A stretch of 35,662 bases of DNA from Desulfobacteraceae bacterium (lineage in GTDB: Bacteria; Desulfobacterota; DSM-4660; Desulfatiglandales; Desulfatiglandaceae): assembly GCA_016844935.1 (NCBI GenBank), contig JAERTK010000260.1, positions 1 through 35,662 on the forward strand. The letters run 5' to 3'. Positions within the stretch are counted from its first letter, which is position 1, and every line of letters starts with the position of its first letter. The position numbers were made by a program, and so were the translations under genes. The notes beneath the pieces were generated by a model. That model was not told the DNA's origin and searched no databases. It saw nothing but the letters and a program-made list of their open reading frames with translations. Below are positions 22,206 to 30,861 of the stretch, one piece after another.

Positions 22206-23501
22206 ATGTCTTTCAAGAAAGGAACTGTGTCCGAAGAATTTGAAAATGCGCTGAAAATCGGCCGTCCCCCCAATATCGTCCAGCTGTTTCCCAATTCCAT
22301 GGCGCTCATCGTCAGCGGCAAGGTCATCGATCGCGCCATGATCAAAAAGGGCAAGGCCATGACCATTGCGGCAAACGGCCGTAACCACTTTGTCATTCGC
22401 GGCGCATTACGAGCGGCTCAGCGGGCCAACGCCGCCATCATACTGGAGATTGCCAAATCCGAAGGGGGTGGCAATGCCTACTGCCCCGTCAACTACTGGA
22501 ATCTGGCCCGGCAGACCGATGCCGTCATGAACGAACTGGGAATCACCGTTCCCGTGGCCATCCATGCGGACCACTACGGCATCAAAAGTGAGAAAGACGT
22601 TGAATCGGCCAGGGTGGAAATTCCCACAATGTTTGAAGCGGGCATCACCTCCATTGCCATCGATGCCTCCCACATGCCGGATGCGGATAACCTATCGGCC
22701 AACCTGGCGCTGAAGACTTATCTGCCGGAATGGGCCGGCTATGAAACGGAAATTGGAGAAATCAAGGGAAAACTGGGTCTTTCCACCGCAGATGAAGCCC
22801 TGTTTCTGATTCAAGGGCTCAACGCCAATGATGCGTTTCCCGACTGGATCGCCCTCAACAACGGCACCACCCATGGCATCGAACAAAGCGATGAGGGCAT
22901 CCAGGTGCCGCTCACCGCACAGATTCATGAGGTGCTCGCCAAGTACAATATATCCGGGGCCCAGCACGGTACTTCCGGAAACAGTTCCGAACGACTCCGA
23001 AATATTGTTCAAAAAACCAACACCACCAAAGCCAATGTGGCAACAGCGCTTCAGATGATCTCCTGGGGTGTGAAGGTCAATGATTTTGGTAACGCCATAT
23101 TGGATGAACACGGTGAATTTCTCAAAATGCCTTCCGCCGGCATGACCGACGACATGTGGCATGAAATGGTACATTATGCCAACGAACGGGATATCAAAGG
23201 CGGAAACTACAAAAAACTCAACCTGCCCTTTGAGAACAAACTCCTCGCCCTACCCCGGGATATTCGGGAACGAATGGCTCAGGGGGTGGAAGATTTTGTC
23301 TACAATCTGCTGACCCAGGCATTCAATGCCCAGGATACTGCACCCTTGGCACTGGAAGCGATCCTGGAAGCAGGCTCCCATGACCTGGGCCCCAAGAGCG
23401 CACGCATTGAAGATCCAAACCAGTGGACTGAAGATAAGATCCAGGAACGGGCGGCAACGCTGGATCCCGACAAGGGACCGGCGGGAGACTTTGATGACTG
23501 A
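22206..23501 (+). CDS. Class II fructose-bisphosphate aldolase family protein
   Basis: The protein has 431 residues, longer than Escherichia coli FbaA (359). Zinc-site and active-site motifs include HADHYG (about 120), TTHGIEQ (about 223) and GAQHGTSGN (about 258). The early segment AANGRNHFVIRGALRAAQRANAAIILEIAKSEGG binds the substrate region. It likely cleaves or forms fructose 1,6-bisphosphate in glycolysis or gluconeogenesis, though sugar preference within the family is not certain. A strong AAGGAGG precedes the ATG, and the end overlaps the next gene by 8 nt. Confidence 0.88.
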   Translation: MSFKKGTVSEEFENALKIGRPPNIVQLFPNSMALIVSGKVIDRAMIKKGKAMTIAANGRNHFVIRGALRAAQRANAAIILEIAKSEGGGNAYCPVNYWNLARQTDAVMNELGITVPVAIHADHYGIKSEKDVESARVEIPTMFEAGITSIAIDASHMPDADNLSANLALKTYLPEWAGYETEIGEIKGKLGLSTADEALFLIQGLNANDAFPDWIALNNGTTHGIEQSDEGIQVPLTAQIHEVLAKYNISGAQHGTSGNSSERLRNIVQKTNTTKANVATALQMISWGVKVNDFGNAILDEHGEFLKMPSAGMTDDMWHEMVHYANERDIKGGNYKKLNLPFENKLLALPRDIRERMAQGVEDFVYNLLTQAFNAQDTAPLALEAILEAGSHDLGPKSARIEDPNQWTEDKIQERAATLDPDKGPAGDFDD

Positions 23502-24543
23502 GCCATCAACGGATGCTCGTTCCCATGGGCATACCTGGATCGAAAAAATAGAAGCTGACACAAAGGTTTCCGGTTGCTATCGGGTCAAGAAAAAGAAATT
23601 GTCCACCACACGCAACGGAAACCCTTTTTTGAGCCTCATCCTGGCGGACAAAACGGGGGAACTGCCGGCAAAAGTCTGGGATAGAGCTGAAGACTTGTCG
23701 AATCTTTTCCGTGAGGGGGAGATTATTGAAATAGCGGGACAAACCACGACCTACCAGGGTCAGATTCAGTTGACCGTGTCCCGACTTCACCCGCCATCTG
23801 AAGCGCCGGACCCGGACATGTTCGTTGAAACATCCCCATTCGACACCCAGGAAATGATGAGATCCCTGCGGACGATTCTGAATCAGGTCAAAGATATTCA
23901 CTTAAAGTCGTTAATTGATGGATTCTGGAAAGATCGAAAATTTATTGATCTTTTTAAGAACGCCCCCGCGGCCAAGAATTTTCACCATAACTATCTGGGG
24001 GGACTTCTGGAACATACGCTGTCGGTTTGCCGTCTGGCAACCCAGGCAGCTGACCACTATCCATCTTTGAATAAAGATCTGCTGGTCGCCGCTGCCTTTC
24101 TTCATGACGTGGGTAAAACCCGAGAGTTCAGGTGGGATACGAGCATTAATTATTCGGATGAAGGGAGGCTGGTGGGGCACCTGGTTCTGGGAGTTACCAT
24201 GTTAGACGAAAAATTGAAATCGCAAAAAGACTTCCCCCACGAACTGGCTATCCGGCTGCGGCATTTGATTCTCAGTCATCACGGTCAGTACGATTTTGGC
24301 TCTCCCAAAGAACCCAAATTTCTCGAAGCGTTTGCCCTTCACCTGCTGGATGACCTGGATGCAAAAATGAACGGTTTAAACCGGTTTATGGAACGGGACC
24401 GGCGGGAAGGTGCATGGACCGATTTCAACCGCATGTTCCGCAAATATTTTCTCAAAAGCAGCATACCTGCTGCGCAGGAAATCGAGGAAAAAATAGAGAC
24501 AACCGACGACCGGCAGGGGATGCTTTTCTCACCCGATTTTTGA
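23494..24543 (+). CDS. YhaM-like 3'-5' exoribonuclease (OB-fold plus HD domain)
   Basis: The protein has 349 residues from ATG 23494 (GGGAG upstream), overlapping the aldolase gene by 8 nt. Residues about 15-100 form a nucleic-acid-binding OB-fold (GCYRVKKKKLSTTRNGNPFLSLIL, EIIEIAGQTTTYQGQIQLTV). The HD domain follows, with HNYLGGLLEHTLSV, FLHDVGKT, LILSHHGQYDFG and LHLLDDLDAKMNG supplying metal ligands. YhaM shortens RNA from the 3' end. Other HD hydrolases with an OB-fold are possible but this domain order is characteristic. Confidence 0.9.
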   Translation: MTEPSTDARSHGHTWIEKIEADTKVSGCYRVKKKKLSTTRNGNPFLSLILADKTGELPAKVWDRAEDLSNLFREGEIIEIAGQTTTYQGQIQLTVSRLHPPSEAPDPDMFVETSPFDTQEMMRSLRTILNQVKDIHLKSLIDGFWKDRKFIDLFKNAPAAKNFHHNYLGGLLEHTLSVCRLATQAADHYPSLNKDLLVAAAFLHDVGKTREFRWDTSINYSDEGRLVGHLVLGVTMLDEKLKSQKDFPHELAIRLRHLILSHHGQYDFGSPKEPKFLEAFALHLLDDLDAKMNGLNRFMERDRREGAWTDFNRMFRKYFLKSSIPAAQEIEEKIETTDDRQGMLFSPDF

Positions 24544-24569
24544 TAAAAACGTAAGCGGAAGAGGAAAAA

Positions 24570-25859
24570 ATGGATAACGGCAAGGCAAAAAAAATGCTCC
24601 GGTATCGGTGGCTCATATTCTGGGTCCTTGCAATCGCTTACCTGTTTGTCTATTTTCACCGACTGTCCCTTTCCGTCGTGGCAAACGACATTGTGAAGGA
24701 TTTCAACACATCAGCTGGCGTCATGGGGCTTCTGGGGTCCATCTATTTCTATTGTTATGCTGCCATGCAGCTACCCGCGGGACTCTTGTCCGATTCCATC
24801 GGTCCCAGAAAAACCGTCACTGTGTTTCTTCTGGTGGCATCCGCTGGAAGTATTCTGTTTGGCCTGGCACCGGACATTTATACCGCTTTTGGCGGCCGCG
24901 TGCTGGTGGGGTTCGGGGTCTCCATGGTCTTCATTCCCACCATGAAGATTCTGAGCCAGTGGTTCCGCGCAAAAGAGTTTGCTTCCATGGCGGGAATCCT
25001 CAATGCCGTTGGCGGTGTGGGGGCATTGGCGGCCACCTGGCTCCTGGCATTCATGACGTCCAGCATCGGCTGGCGTGCCTCATTTGTGATCATCGGCTGT
25101 TGCACCTTTTTCCTGCTCATTGTGGTCTGGTTCGTGGTAAGAGATCGCCCCGAGGACCGTGGCTGGCCTTCCATTTTATCCATTGAAAACATGGAAAATG
25201 CCGGCAATGCCAAACCGGAGGGGATCGGCCTCATGGAAGGGGCTAAACGGGTTCTTTCTAACAGGTATTTCTGGCCGGTCGCCATCTGGTTTTTTTTCGA
25301 TTGTGGCATTTTTTTTGGATTTGGCGCTTTGTGGGGAGGGCCCTATCTCATGCATGTATATGGATTAAGTCAGGGAGAAACCGGTGCAATTTTGAGTATG
25401 ATCGCCTATGGCATGATCGTGGGCAGCCCCCTGTTGGGCTTTGTTTCCGACAGGGTTCTCAAAAGCAGGAAGAAACCTTTCATGATCTGCACCAGCATCC
25501 TGGCATGCCTGCTCCTGTTTCTCTACCTGGTTCCCGCCGGACTGCCCAAACCGGCATTATATGCGGTTTTTCTGGTGCTTTCAGTTTGCGCTTCTTCCAT
25601 CGTTGTCATCGGCTTTACCACCACCAAGGAACTGTTCCCCGTGGAAATAGCCGGGACATCCGTCGGCACAGTCAATCTGTTCCCTTTCCTGGGTGGCGCT
25701 GTCTTCATGCCCTTGCTCGGGCGAATTCTGGACATGTACCCCAAAACAGACACGGGTGGATATGCCCTTGAAGGCTATTCGGCATTACTCCTGGTGCTGT
25801 TCATCTCTTCAATCCTGGCACTCATCTGCACCTTTTTCATGAAAGAAACCTGGAAATAA
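24570..25859 (+). CDS. MFS transporter
   Basis: The protein has 429 residues with about 12 hydrophobic helices. The first loop motif of the superfamily is GLLSDSIGPRKTV (between helices 2 and 3), and the same region recurs in the second half (GFVSDRVLKSRKK). It starts WLIFWVLAIAYLFVYFHRLSLSVVANDI, as in the nitrate/hexuronate/organophosphate-type porters. The substrate cannot be told. AGAGGAAAAA precedes the ATG. Same strand and close spacing to its neighbours suggest co-transcription. Confidence 0.92.
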   Translation: MDNGKAKKMLRYRWLIFWVLAIAYLFVYFHRLSLSVVANDIVKDFNTSAGVMGLLGSIYFYCYAAMQLPAGLLSDSIGPRKTVTVFLLVASAGSILFGLAPDIYTAFGGRVLVGFGVSMVFIPTMKILSQWFRAKEFASMAGILNAVGGVGALAATWLLAFMTSSIGWRASFVIIGCCTFFLLIVVWFVVRDRPEDRGWPSILSIENMENAGNAKPEGIGLMEGAKRVLSNRYFWPVAIWFFFDCGIFFGFGALWGGPYLMHVYGLSQGETGAILSMIAYGMIVGSPLLGFVSDRVLKSRKKPFMICTSILACLLLFLYLVPAGLPKPALYAVFLVLSVCASSIVVIGFTTTKELFPVEIAGTSVGTVNLFPFLGGAVFMPLLGRILDMYPKTDTGGYALEGYSALLLVLFISSILALICTFFMKETWK

Positions 25860-25874
25860 AAGTAAGATAACATC

Positions 25875-27686
25875 ATGGCAATACTGAGTCTTCAGAACGT
25901 CAGCCTCGCTTTTGGCGGGCCTTTGATCCTTGACAAAGTCAGTCTTCAAATCGAAACAAGTGAGCGCATATGCCTGGTGGGCCGAAACGGCGCAGGAAAA
26001 AGCACGCTCATAAACCTCATCAACAATGGGATCCAACCGGACTCAGGGGAGATATTTCGAAAGCCCGGCCTGGCCTTGGGAACCCTTTCCCAGGAAGTAC
26101 CGCCACAAATCCAGGGGAAAATAATTGATGTTGTTTCTTCCGGTCTAAAAGACATCCTTTCCAAAGACTCCCCTTATGCCTGGGGCATTCAGGCCCAGAT
26201 CGAAAAAGTCATCACCCGCCTTGAACTCGCGCCGGATGCGGAATTCAGAACGCTTTCCGCCGGAATGAAGCGAAGAGTCCTTCTGGCAAAAACCATTGCG
26301 GAAGGTCCTGATCTGCTGCTGTTGGATGAACCCACCAATCACATGGATATTCCTTCCATCGAATTGATGGAAAGTTTTCTGCTTCAATACCCAAAGGCCC
26401 TTCTTTTTGTCTGCCACGACCGGGTATTTCTGGAAAAGCTGTCCACCCGGATCATTGAAATTGACCGGGGGCGTCTCACCTCCTGGGCATGCGATTACAG
26501 AACATACCTTGAGAGAAAAAGCGCACTTATTGAATCTGAGGAAGAACATAACCGGCAATTCGAAAAGAAGCTGTCCAAAGAGGAGATCTGGATCCGAAAG
26601 GGGATCAAGGCACGCCGAACCCGCGATGAGGGCAGGGTGCGCGCCCTCATGAAAATGCGTGAGGAGAAGCGGGCCCGGCGCGAGCAAACTGGCCAGGTGA
26701 AAATGAAGGCCCAGGCGGCTGAGCGATCCGGAAAACGCGTCCTTGAAGCGAAAGATGTGACGTACCGTTATGATGACCGCCCGATTTTCAAGGCCTTTTC
26801 CACCACCATGCTGCGGGGAGACAAGGTGGGCGTCATGGGACCCAATGGCTGTGGAAAAACAACCCTCATTCAGGTTCTTTTAAAGGAACTGGAACCCTCA
26901 GAAGGCCATATCAGGCTGGGCGCCCGGGTCGAATGCGCTTATTTCGACCAGACAAGGGAACAACTGGATCCGGAAAAAACCGTCATTGAGAATGTAACGG
27001 GGGGGGGAGATTCCCTCATCATCAACGGTAAAAGCAGACACGCCGTGGGCTATCTCAAGGAATTTCTGTTCACCCCGGATCAGATGCGAAGTCCCGTCAA
27101 AACCCTTTCAGGGGGAGAAAAAAACCGGCTTTTGCTGGCGCGACTTTTCATGAAGCCCTCAAATCTTCTGGTACTGGACGAACCCACCAACGATCTGGAT
27201 GCCGAGACCCTTGAACTCCTGGAAGAACTGCTGTTGAATTATCAGGGGAATGTGCTTCTGGTAAGCCATGACCGAGCGTTTCTGAATAACCTGGTCACGA
27301 GCATCCTTGTCTTTGAGGGGAACGGCCATGTCACCGAATATATCGGCGGATACGATGATTGGCTGAAACAGAGAAAACGGAACAAAACAAAAGTCCCCCG
27401 AAAACCCAGAAAAAATGGCGCTAAAAAGCCCAAACCAAAACGTCAAGGGCCCAAAAAACTCACCTTCCGGGAAAACCGGGAGCTGCAAGAGATTCCTTCT
27501 CTAATTGAATCCCTGGAACAGGCGCATGAAAAGATTTTCAATGACCTGTCCGATCCGGCGTTTTACAAAAAGGGAAGCACCGAGATCGCAAGTGCCAAGG
27601 AAAAGCTTGAATCCCTTGAAATCAAGCTTGAAGAAGCCTACCAAAGATGGGAGGCCCTTGAAGCCGTTGCTGAAAGCAACCGTTGA
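25875..27686 (+). CDS. uup: ABC-F ATPase, Uup-like
   Basis: The protein has 603 residues with two ABC cassettes and no membrane domain. Cassette 1: Walker A GRNGAGKST, signature altered to LSAGMKRR, Walker B LLLLDEPTNHMD. Cassette 2: GPNGCGKTT, LSGGEKNR, LVLDEPTNDLD. The linker EIWIRKGIKARRTRDEGRVRAL is typical of Uup, and the basic linker plus C-terminal coiled coil (about 540-600) matches the Uup CTD. Uup acts on ribosomes and branched DNA. It is last in the long plus-strand run, 15 nt after the MFS gene. Confidence 0.94.
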   Translation: MAILSLQNVSLAFGGPLILDKVSLQIETSERICLVGRNGAGKSTLINLINNGIQPDSGEIFRKPGLALGTLSQEVPPQIQGKIIDVVSSGLKDILSKDSPYAWGIQAQIEKVITRLELAPDAEFRTLSAGMKRRVLLAKTIAEGPDLLLLDEPTNHMDIPSIELMESFLLQYPKALLFVCHDRVFLEKLSTRIIEIDRGRLTSWACDYRTYLERKSALIESEEEHNRQFEKKLSKEEIWIRKGIKARRTRDEGRVRALMKMREEKRARREQTGQVKMKAQAAERSGKRVLEAKDVTYRYDDRPIFKAFSTTMLRGDKVGVMGPNGCGKTTLIQVLLKELEPSEGHIRLGARVECAYFDQTREQLDPEKTVIENVTGGGDSLIINGKSRHAVGYLKEFLFTPDQMRSPVKTLSGGEKNRLLLARLFMKPSNLLVLDEPTNDLDAETLELLEELLLNYQGNVLLVSHDRAFLNNLVTSILVFEGNGHVTEYIGGYDDWLKQRKRNKTKVPRKPRKNGAKKPKPKRQGPKKLTFRENRELQEIPSLIESLEQAHEKIFNDLSDPAFYKKGSTEIASAKEKLESLEIKLEEAYQRWEALEAVAESNR

Positions 27687-27731
27687 CAGCAAACAAGACC
27701 GGAGCAGGATTCAATGCAATTTCGATATTAA

Positions 27732-27760
27732 TTGACAGGATGTTCCTTTGAGAATACAGT
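27732..27760 (+). promoter_or_regulatory. Sigma70 promoter of the SnoaL-like gene
   Basis: TTGACA and TACAGT with a 17-nt spacer; predicted start near 27767, about 100 nt before the ATG. Confidence 0.55.
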
Positions 27761-27773
27761 GAGCCCATTTTGA

Positions 27774-27788
27774 ATTCCTATTAGGAAT
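27774..27788. promoter_or_regulatory. Palindrome just after the predicted start site
   Basis: ATTCCTA-T-TAGGAAT is a perfect inverted repeat 14 nt after the -10 box, in the position of a repressor operator. The regulator is unknown. Confidence 0.4.
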
Positions 27789-27864
27789 CAATAAAGATGT
27801 GTCATGAACAAGACCATCACTTCCCGTTACTTTACAATCCCTAAGATAAAATAGGAGATCAAAC

Positions 27865-28230
27865 ATGAGTGAAAATGATATTAAAGAACTTTTCGATGAG
27901 TGGAACAGCGCCCTTCAGACCGGTGATCCCAAGAAAGTAGCCGTTCTCTATGAAACCAACGGCATTCTGCTACCAACCGTGTCCAACAAGGTTCGCCACA
28001 ACCATGAAGAAATCGAGGACTATTTCGTCCATTTTTGCGCCAAAGGGCCGGTAGGAAAAATCGATGAGGCAAACATCCGCACATTCGGGCAACTTGCCAT
28101 CAACTCCGGCATCTACACCTTTACGTTCAAAGATGGATCAGCCGTGCAGGCCCGGTTCACCTTCGTATACCGGTGGAACGGTGAACGTTGGATGATCGTT
28201 GAACATCATTCTTCGCAAATGCCGGAATAA
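27865..28230 (+). CDS. SnoaL/CaMKII-association-like (SgcJ/EcaC) small protein
   Basis: The protein has 121 residues of the cone-shaped alpha+beta fold: MSENDIKELFDEWNSALQTGD, then AVLYETNGILLPTVSN, and the final strands GIYTFTF, ARFTFVYRWNGERWMIVEHHSS. It contains no Cys and no signal peptide. Members bind small ligands or form dimers and hexamers; the function here is unknown. TAGGAGAT precedes the ATG. It has its own promoter and a palindrome at the start site, and lies beside the integration debris. Confidence 0.85.
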   Translation: MSENDIKELFDEWNSALQTGDPKKVAVLYETNGILLPTVSNKVRHNHEEIEDYFVHFCAKGPVGKIDEANIRTFGQLAINSGIYTFTFKDGSAVQARFTFVYRWNGERWMIVEHHSSQMPE

Positions 28231-28444
28231 AGATTCGGAGTGCCCGTGGAACCGTCAAAGGAAGACTTTCATGGGTATCCTGATTTACACACGTACCAGG
28301 GAAAAAGGTTTAGGAAAGCCTTTCCAGCAAGAACGCCTCCAGCATTGCAAGCCTCTTTTCATAGATTCTTGTTTCTTTTTATGAACTTTTCTTCAGTGAA
28401 TCGCATAGGAAGTGAACAGATATGGAAGTGGCCATACGCAAAAG

Positions 28445-28477
28445 AAAAGCCGCAACCCGTTAAGGCTGCGGCTTTTT
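28445..28477. terminator. Bidirectional intrinsic terminator
   Basis: AAAAGCCGCA and TGCGGCTTTT form a 10-bp stem around a 12-nt loop, with T-runs on both strands. It can end the SnoaL-like transcript on the plus strand and a former tRNA transcript on the minus strand. Confidence 0.8.
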
Positions 28478-28486
28478 CTAGTAAAA

Positions 28487-28508
28487 TGGTGCCGAAAGCG
28501 AGATTCAA
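28487..28508 (-). pseudogene. 3' end fragment of a tRNA (possible att remnant)
   Basis: On the minus strand TTGAATCTCGCTTTCGG plus ACCA has the form of T-loop end, T-stem strand, 7-nt acceptor strand, discriminator and CCA, followed 10 nt later by a terminator, as behind a real tRNA gene. The rest of the tRNA is not found upstream. It is probably a 3' fragment left by integration or deletion. Confidence 0.35.
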
Positions 28509-28681
28509 TTTTTCCCATGTTAATTGAGTAAGGTATTGAAATCCATGTTAGTTTTTGTGAGTTTAAACGAGTTTTCGTACAATCTTGGCTGCATAATCGC
28601 ATATATGCGGTAGTAGTAACGGCATTCGGCTATTGAACATTTGGTGGTATGGGTTGATGTTTATTAGAGAGACCATGTGCT
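28509..28681. other. Intergenic stretch without recognisable genes
   Basis: AT-rich and without a convincing ORF on either strand. Together with the flanking tRNA fragments it looks like decayed inserted DNA. Confidence 0.5.
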
Positions 28682-28760
28682 GTCGGGGACTAGAAGATTT
28701 GAACCTCCGAGTCCCTGCTCCCAAAGCAGATTGACACATTTCTAAACTACCGAAACCCCT
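28682..28760 (-). pseudogene. Decayed tRNA-Pro(UGG)
   Basis: The anticodon arm (CTGCTTTGGGAGCAG) and T-arm region match the intact tRNA-Pro(UGG) at 29247-29323 over about 33 nt with one mismatch. A 1-nt length change lies in the acceptor/T-stem junction, and the D-arm and acceptor 5' strand are changed beyond a normal cloverleaf. It is probably an element-borne copy or att duplicate, now nonfunctional. Confidence 0.7.
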
Positions 28761-29040
28761 ATGAAATCTGGCTTTTCATTCCATCTGATTGTGCCTTTGT
28801 GTGTGGTTTTTTGTCAGAACCACATACATTAAATTTCCCCTCAAGCCCTTTGACCGCTACCACCTGGGACGCTTCCACATTGTCCTTCAAATACAATTCG
28901 GTTGTGCCTAGATTCTGGTGGCGTAACAGTCCCGATATGGTTTTCTTGGATACCTTTTTCTGGTCAGCCAAATATGTCACAATAAAATGCAACGAAATGA
29001 CCAGGGGAGGTGCTTCGGTCTTCGGCTTGGGACTCCTTAT
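28759..29040 (-). pseudogene. Tyrosine recombinase (integrase) C-terminal remnant
   Basis: About 90 codons read SLHFIVTYLADQKKVSKK, then TISGLLRHQNLGTTELYLKDN, matching the C-terminal catalytic end of phage-type integrases: the LLRH His and the final Tyr in TTELYL are present. The Arg of the upstream HxLRH box is gone, and the frame is closed by stops upstream, so most of the gene is missing. The stop overlaps the edge of the tRNA-Pro pseudogene, the usual place for an integrase gene beside its att site. Confidence 0.65.
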
Positions 29041-29245
29041 GGGTTCCCTATGATAGGGGCATCAATACAGAGAATTGACGTCTCCCGATGTCGGGCGGCT
29101 CTTCAGTGGCAACTTCAACCACTTTTTCGGCAAACATGAATGAGAGAATTGGCGTATAAAAAAATGGGTCAAACAAAACCACACACAGAACCACGCACAT
29201 ATTTTTAGGGGTTGGTTGAATAGGAGGCGTAACTACTTGATATGA

Positions 29246-29323
<78 letters not shown>

Positions 29324-29374
29324 AATTGATGTTGGATATGACAGAAGGAAATCTAGTCACTTGGGTTCGTAAAA

Positions 29375-29405
29375 TCAAGGAAATATTTATGCCTAAATTC
29401 CTTGA
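29375..29405. repeat. Hairpin-forming inverted repeat
   Basis: TCAAGGAA and TTCCTTGA pair over 8 bp, with an inner TTTA/TAAA stem, a 3-nt bulge and a TGCC loop. It lies in the divergent region between tRNA-Pro and the small membrane protein gene and overlaps the -35 box of the latter's promoter. It could be an operator. Confidence 0.4.
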
Positions 29406-29430
29406 CCCCCGAATAGCCTTTTCTTATAAT
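29402..29430 (+). promoter_or_regulatory. Strong sigma70 promoter of the small membrane protein gene
   Basis: TTGACC and a perfect TATAAT with a 17-nt spacer; predicted start near 29437, giving a leader of about 100 nt. Confidence 0.65.
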
Positions 29431-29471
29431 ACGCGACCAATCGGCTTAGGGACCCCACTAGTAAGGGGGAA

Positions 29472-29540
29472 ATGATTTTGCAGAAAAATGCGCTTGTTAT
29501 TCCAGAATTCATGGGAATATGCACGACAGGAGGCTACTAA
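29472..29540 (+). CDS. Possible 22-codon leader peptide
   Basis: A short frame starts at ATG 29472 right after a purine-rich AAGGGGGAA and ends with TAA whose last base is the first base of the next gene's ATG. CCCC and GGGG in the leader can form a hairpin that hides its ribosome-binding site. Whether it is translated is unknown. Confidence 0.25.
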   Translation: MILQKNALVIPEFMGICTTGGY

Positions 29541-29731
29541 TGAACCTTTGGAGGAAAATCGGTATCGGGATCGTGTCAATGATCCCCGCTTTTGTATTGA
29601 GTGGGCTTATTTGGGACATGTCCCACTCATGGTTGTCGGTGCTTGCCACAATCGTCATTGTAGGCCTTTTCAGTGGCTCGGTCATTGCCGGTAAATTTTC
29701 ATCCCCGGAGCAAAGCGCCCATCACCATTAA
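29540..29731 (+). CDS. Small two-helix membrane protein (63 aa)
   Basis: Not recognised. ATG 29540 has AGGAGG 6 nt upstream, which decides the start over an ATG 21 nt earlier. Two hydrophobic helices are clear: IGIGIVSMIPAFVLSGLIW (about 6-24) and SWLSVLATIVIVGLFSGSVIAG (about 29-50). The end is polar with three His. A strong promoter and a strong terminator bracket it as a single-gene unit, which argues that it is real despite its size. Confidence 0.7.
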   Translation: MNLWRKIGIGIVSMIPAFVLSGLIWDMSHSWLSVLATIVIVGLFSGSVIAGKFSSPEQSAHHH

Positions 29732-29748
29732 ACTACCCTTTAAGAAAT

Positions 29749-29790
29749 AGGGGGAATCGGCTTGAACCGCTGATTCCCCCTTTTGTTTTT
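29749..29790 (+). terminator. Intrinsic terminator after the small membrane protein gene
   Basis: AGGGGGAATC and GATTCCCCCT form a 10-bp stem extended by GC/GC, followed by TTTTGTTTTT on the plus strand. It abuts the folD stop, so it can also act on the convergent folD transcript, though the T-run on that side is poorer. Confidence 0.85.
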
Positions 29791-30699
29791 CTATGCGATT
29801 CCCATCTGGAATTTTAAGGATTTCAGAGTGTTGACCATGAGCATGGTGATGGTCATGGGACCAACGCCACCCGGTACAGGGGTGATGGAACCGGCAATCT
29901 CCTTGGCCGCATCAAAATCAACATCCCCTCGCAGGATGGCTATCTTTTTACCGGTCTTCTCACTGATTTTCTCTCCCACGCGATTGACGCCCACATCGAT
30001 GACACATGCACCCGGTTTGATCCACTCCGGTTTCACAAGACCCGGCACACCGGCCGCCACGATAAGGATGTCCGCCCGTTTGCAGTGGACGTCCATATCC
30101 TTGGTACGGGTATGAACCACGGTCACGGTGGAGTTGGCCCCGGGACCTTTTTGAAGCATCATGTTGGCAATGGGTTTTCCGACGATATTGGAGCGGCCCA
30201 CCACGACGGTCTCCGCACCGCTGGTCTCCACACCGGCGCGAATGATCATCTCCTGGATACCGGCCGGGGTGCAGGGCGGAAATTTTACTTCATCACCACC
30301 GATCATCAACCTGCCTACGTTGATGGGATGGAATCCATCCACGTCCTTATCCGGATCGATGGCGTTCAGGATTTTTTTGTCGTCAATGTGTTTCGGCAGC
30401 GGCAGCTGAACCAGTATGCCGTTAATTGAATCGTCGTTATTGTATTTGTCGATCAACGCAAGGAGATCTTCCTCACTGATGTCCACAGGCTGACTGTCCT
30501 GAATTTCTTTGAAGCCTAACCGGGTCGCGGTTTTGATTTTAAGGGTAACGTAAGACATGGAAGCCGGATTTTCGCCTATCAGGATGGTGACCAGGCCGGG
30601 AACCTTGCCATGTTCCGCTTTGATTTTTTTGACTTCCTCTTCAATTTCCCCTAGGATTTCTTCACGGATTTCAGTTCCTTTGATCAGTTTTGCCGTCAT
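29791..30699 (-). CDS. folD: Methylene-THF dehydrogenase / methenyl-THF cyclohydrolase
   Basis: The protein has 302 residues. Active-site Tyr50 and Lys54 are in SYVTLKIK; GILVQLPLPKHID, DPDKDVDGFHPINVGRL, GRSNIVGKP and the final PVPGGVGPMTITMLM are diagnostic. It interconverts methylene-, methenyl- and formyl-THF with NADP. In sulfate reducers it can also feed the carbonyl branch of acetyl-CoA oxidation or fixation, but no other pathway gene is in the window. A divergent promoter pair lies upstream. Confidence 0.97.
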   Translation of the reverse strand: MTAKLIKGTEIREEILGEIEEEVKKIKAEHGKVPGLVTILIGENPASMSYVTLKIKTATRLGFKEIQDSQPVDISEEDLLALIDKYNNDDSINGILVQLPLPKHIDDKKILNAIDPDKDVDGFHPINVGRLMIGGDEVKFPPCTPAGIQEMIIRAGVETSGAETVVVGRSNIVGKPIANMMLQKGPGANSTVTVVHTRTKDMDVHCKRADILIVAAGVPGLVKPEWIKPGACVIDVGVNRVGEKISEKTGKKIAILRGDVDFDAAKEIAGSITPVPGGVGPMTITMLMVNTLKSLKFQMGIA

Positions 30700-30740
30700 T
30701 TCAAATCTCCTTTTCAGAAAAAATTAGGTTTTACAACTAT

Positions 30741-30774
30741 TTGAGAATTTTAATAAAATATATTAATATGACAA
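30741..30774. promoter_or_regulatory. Overlapping divergent promoters (folD -, cutA +)
   Basis: Plus strand: TTGAGA, 17 nt, TAATAT. Minus strand: TTGTCA (30769-30774), 16 nt, TAAAAT (30747-30752). The two overlap within 34 nt, so one polymerase would exclude the other. AT-rich sequence makes chance matches possible. Confidence 0.35.
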
Positions 30775-30861
30775 GGTTAACGCGGCATTTCCATAGCACA
30801 CTCTTCACTGAATATCAAACATATTTTTGCTTCAACAGCAAACCAAAAAGAGGAAAAAACA

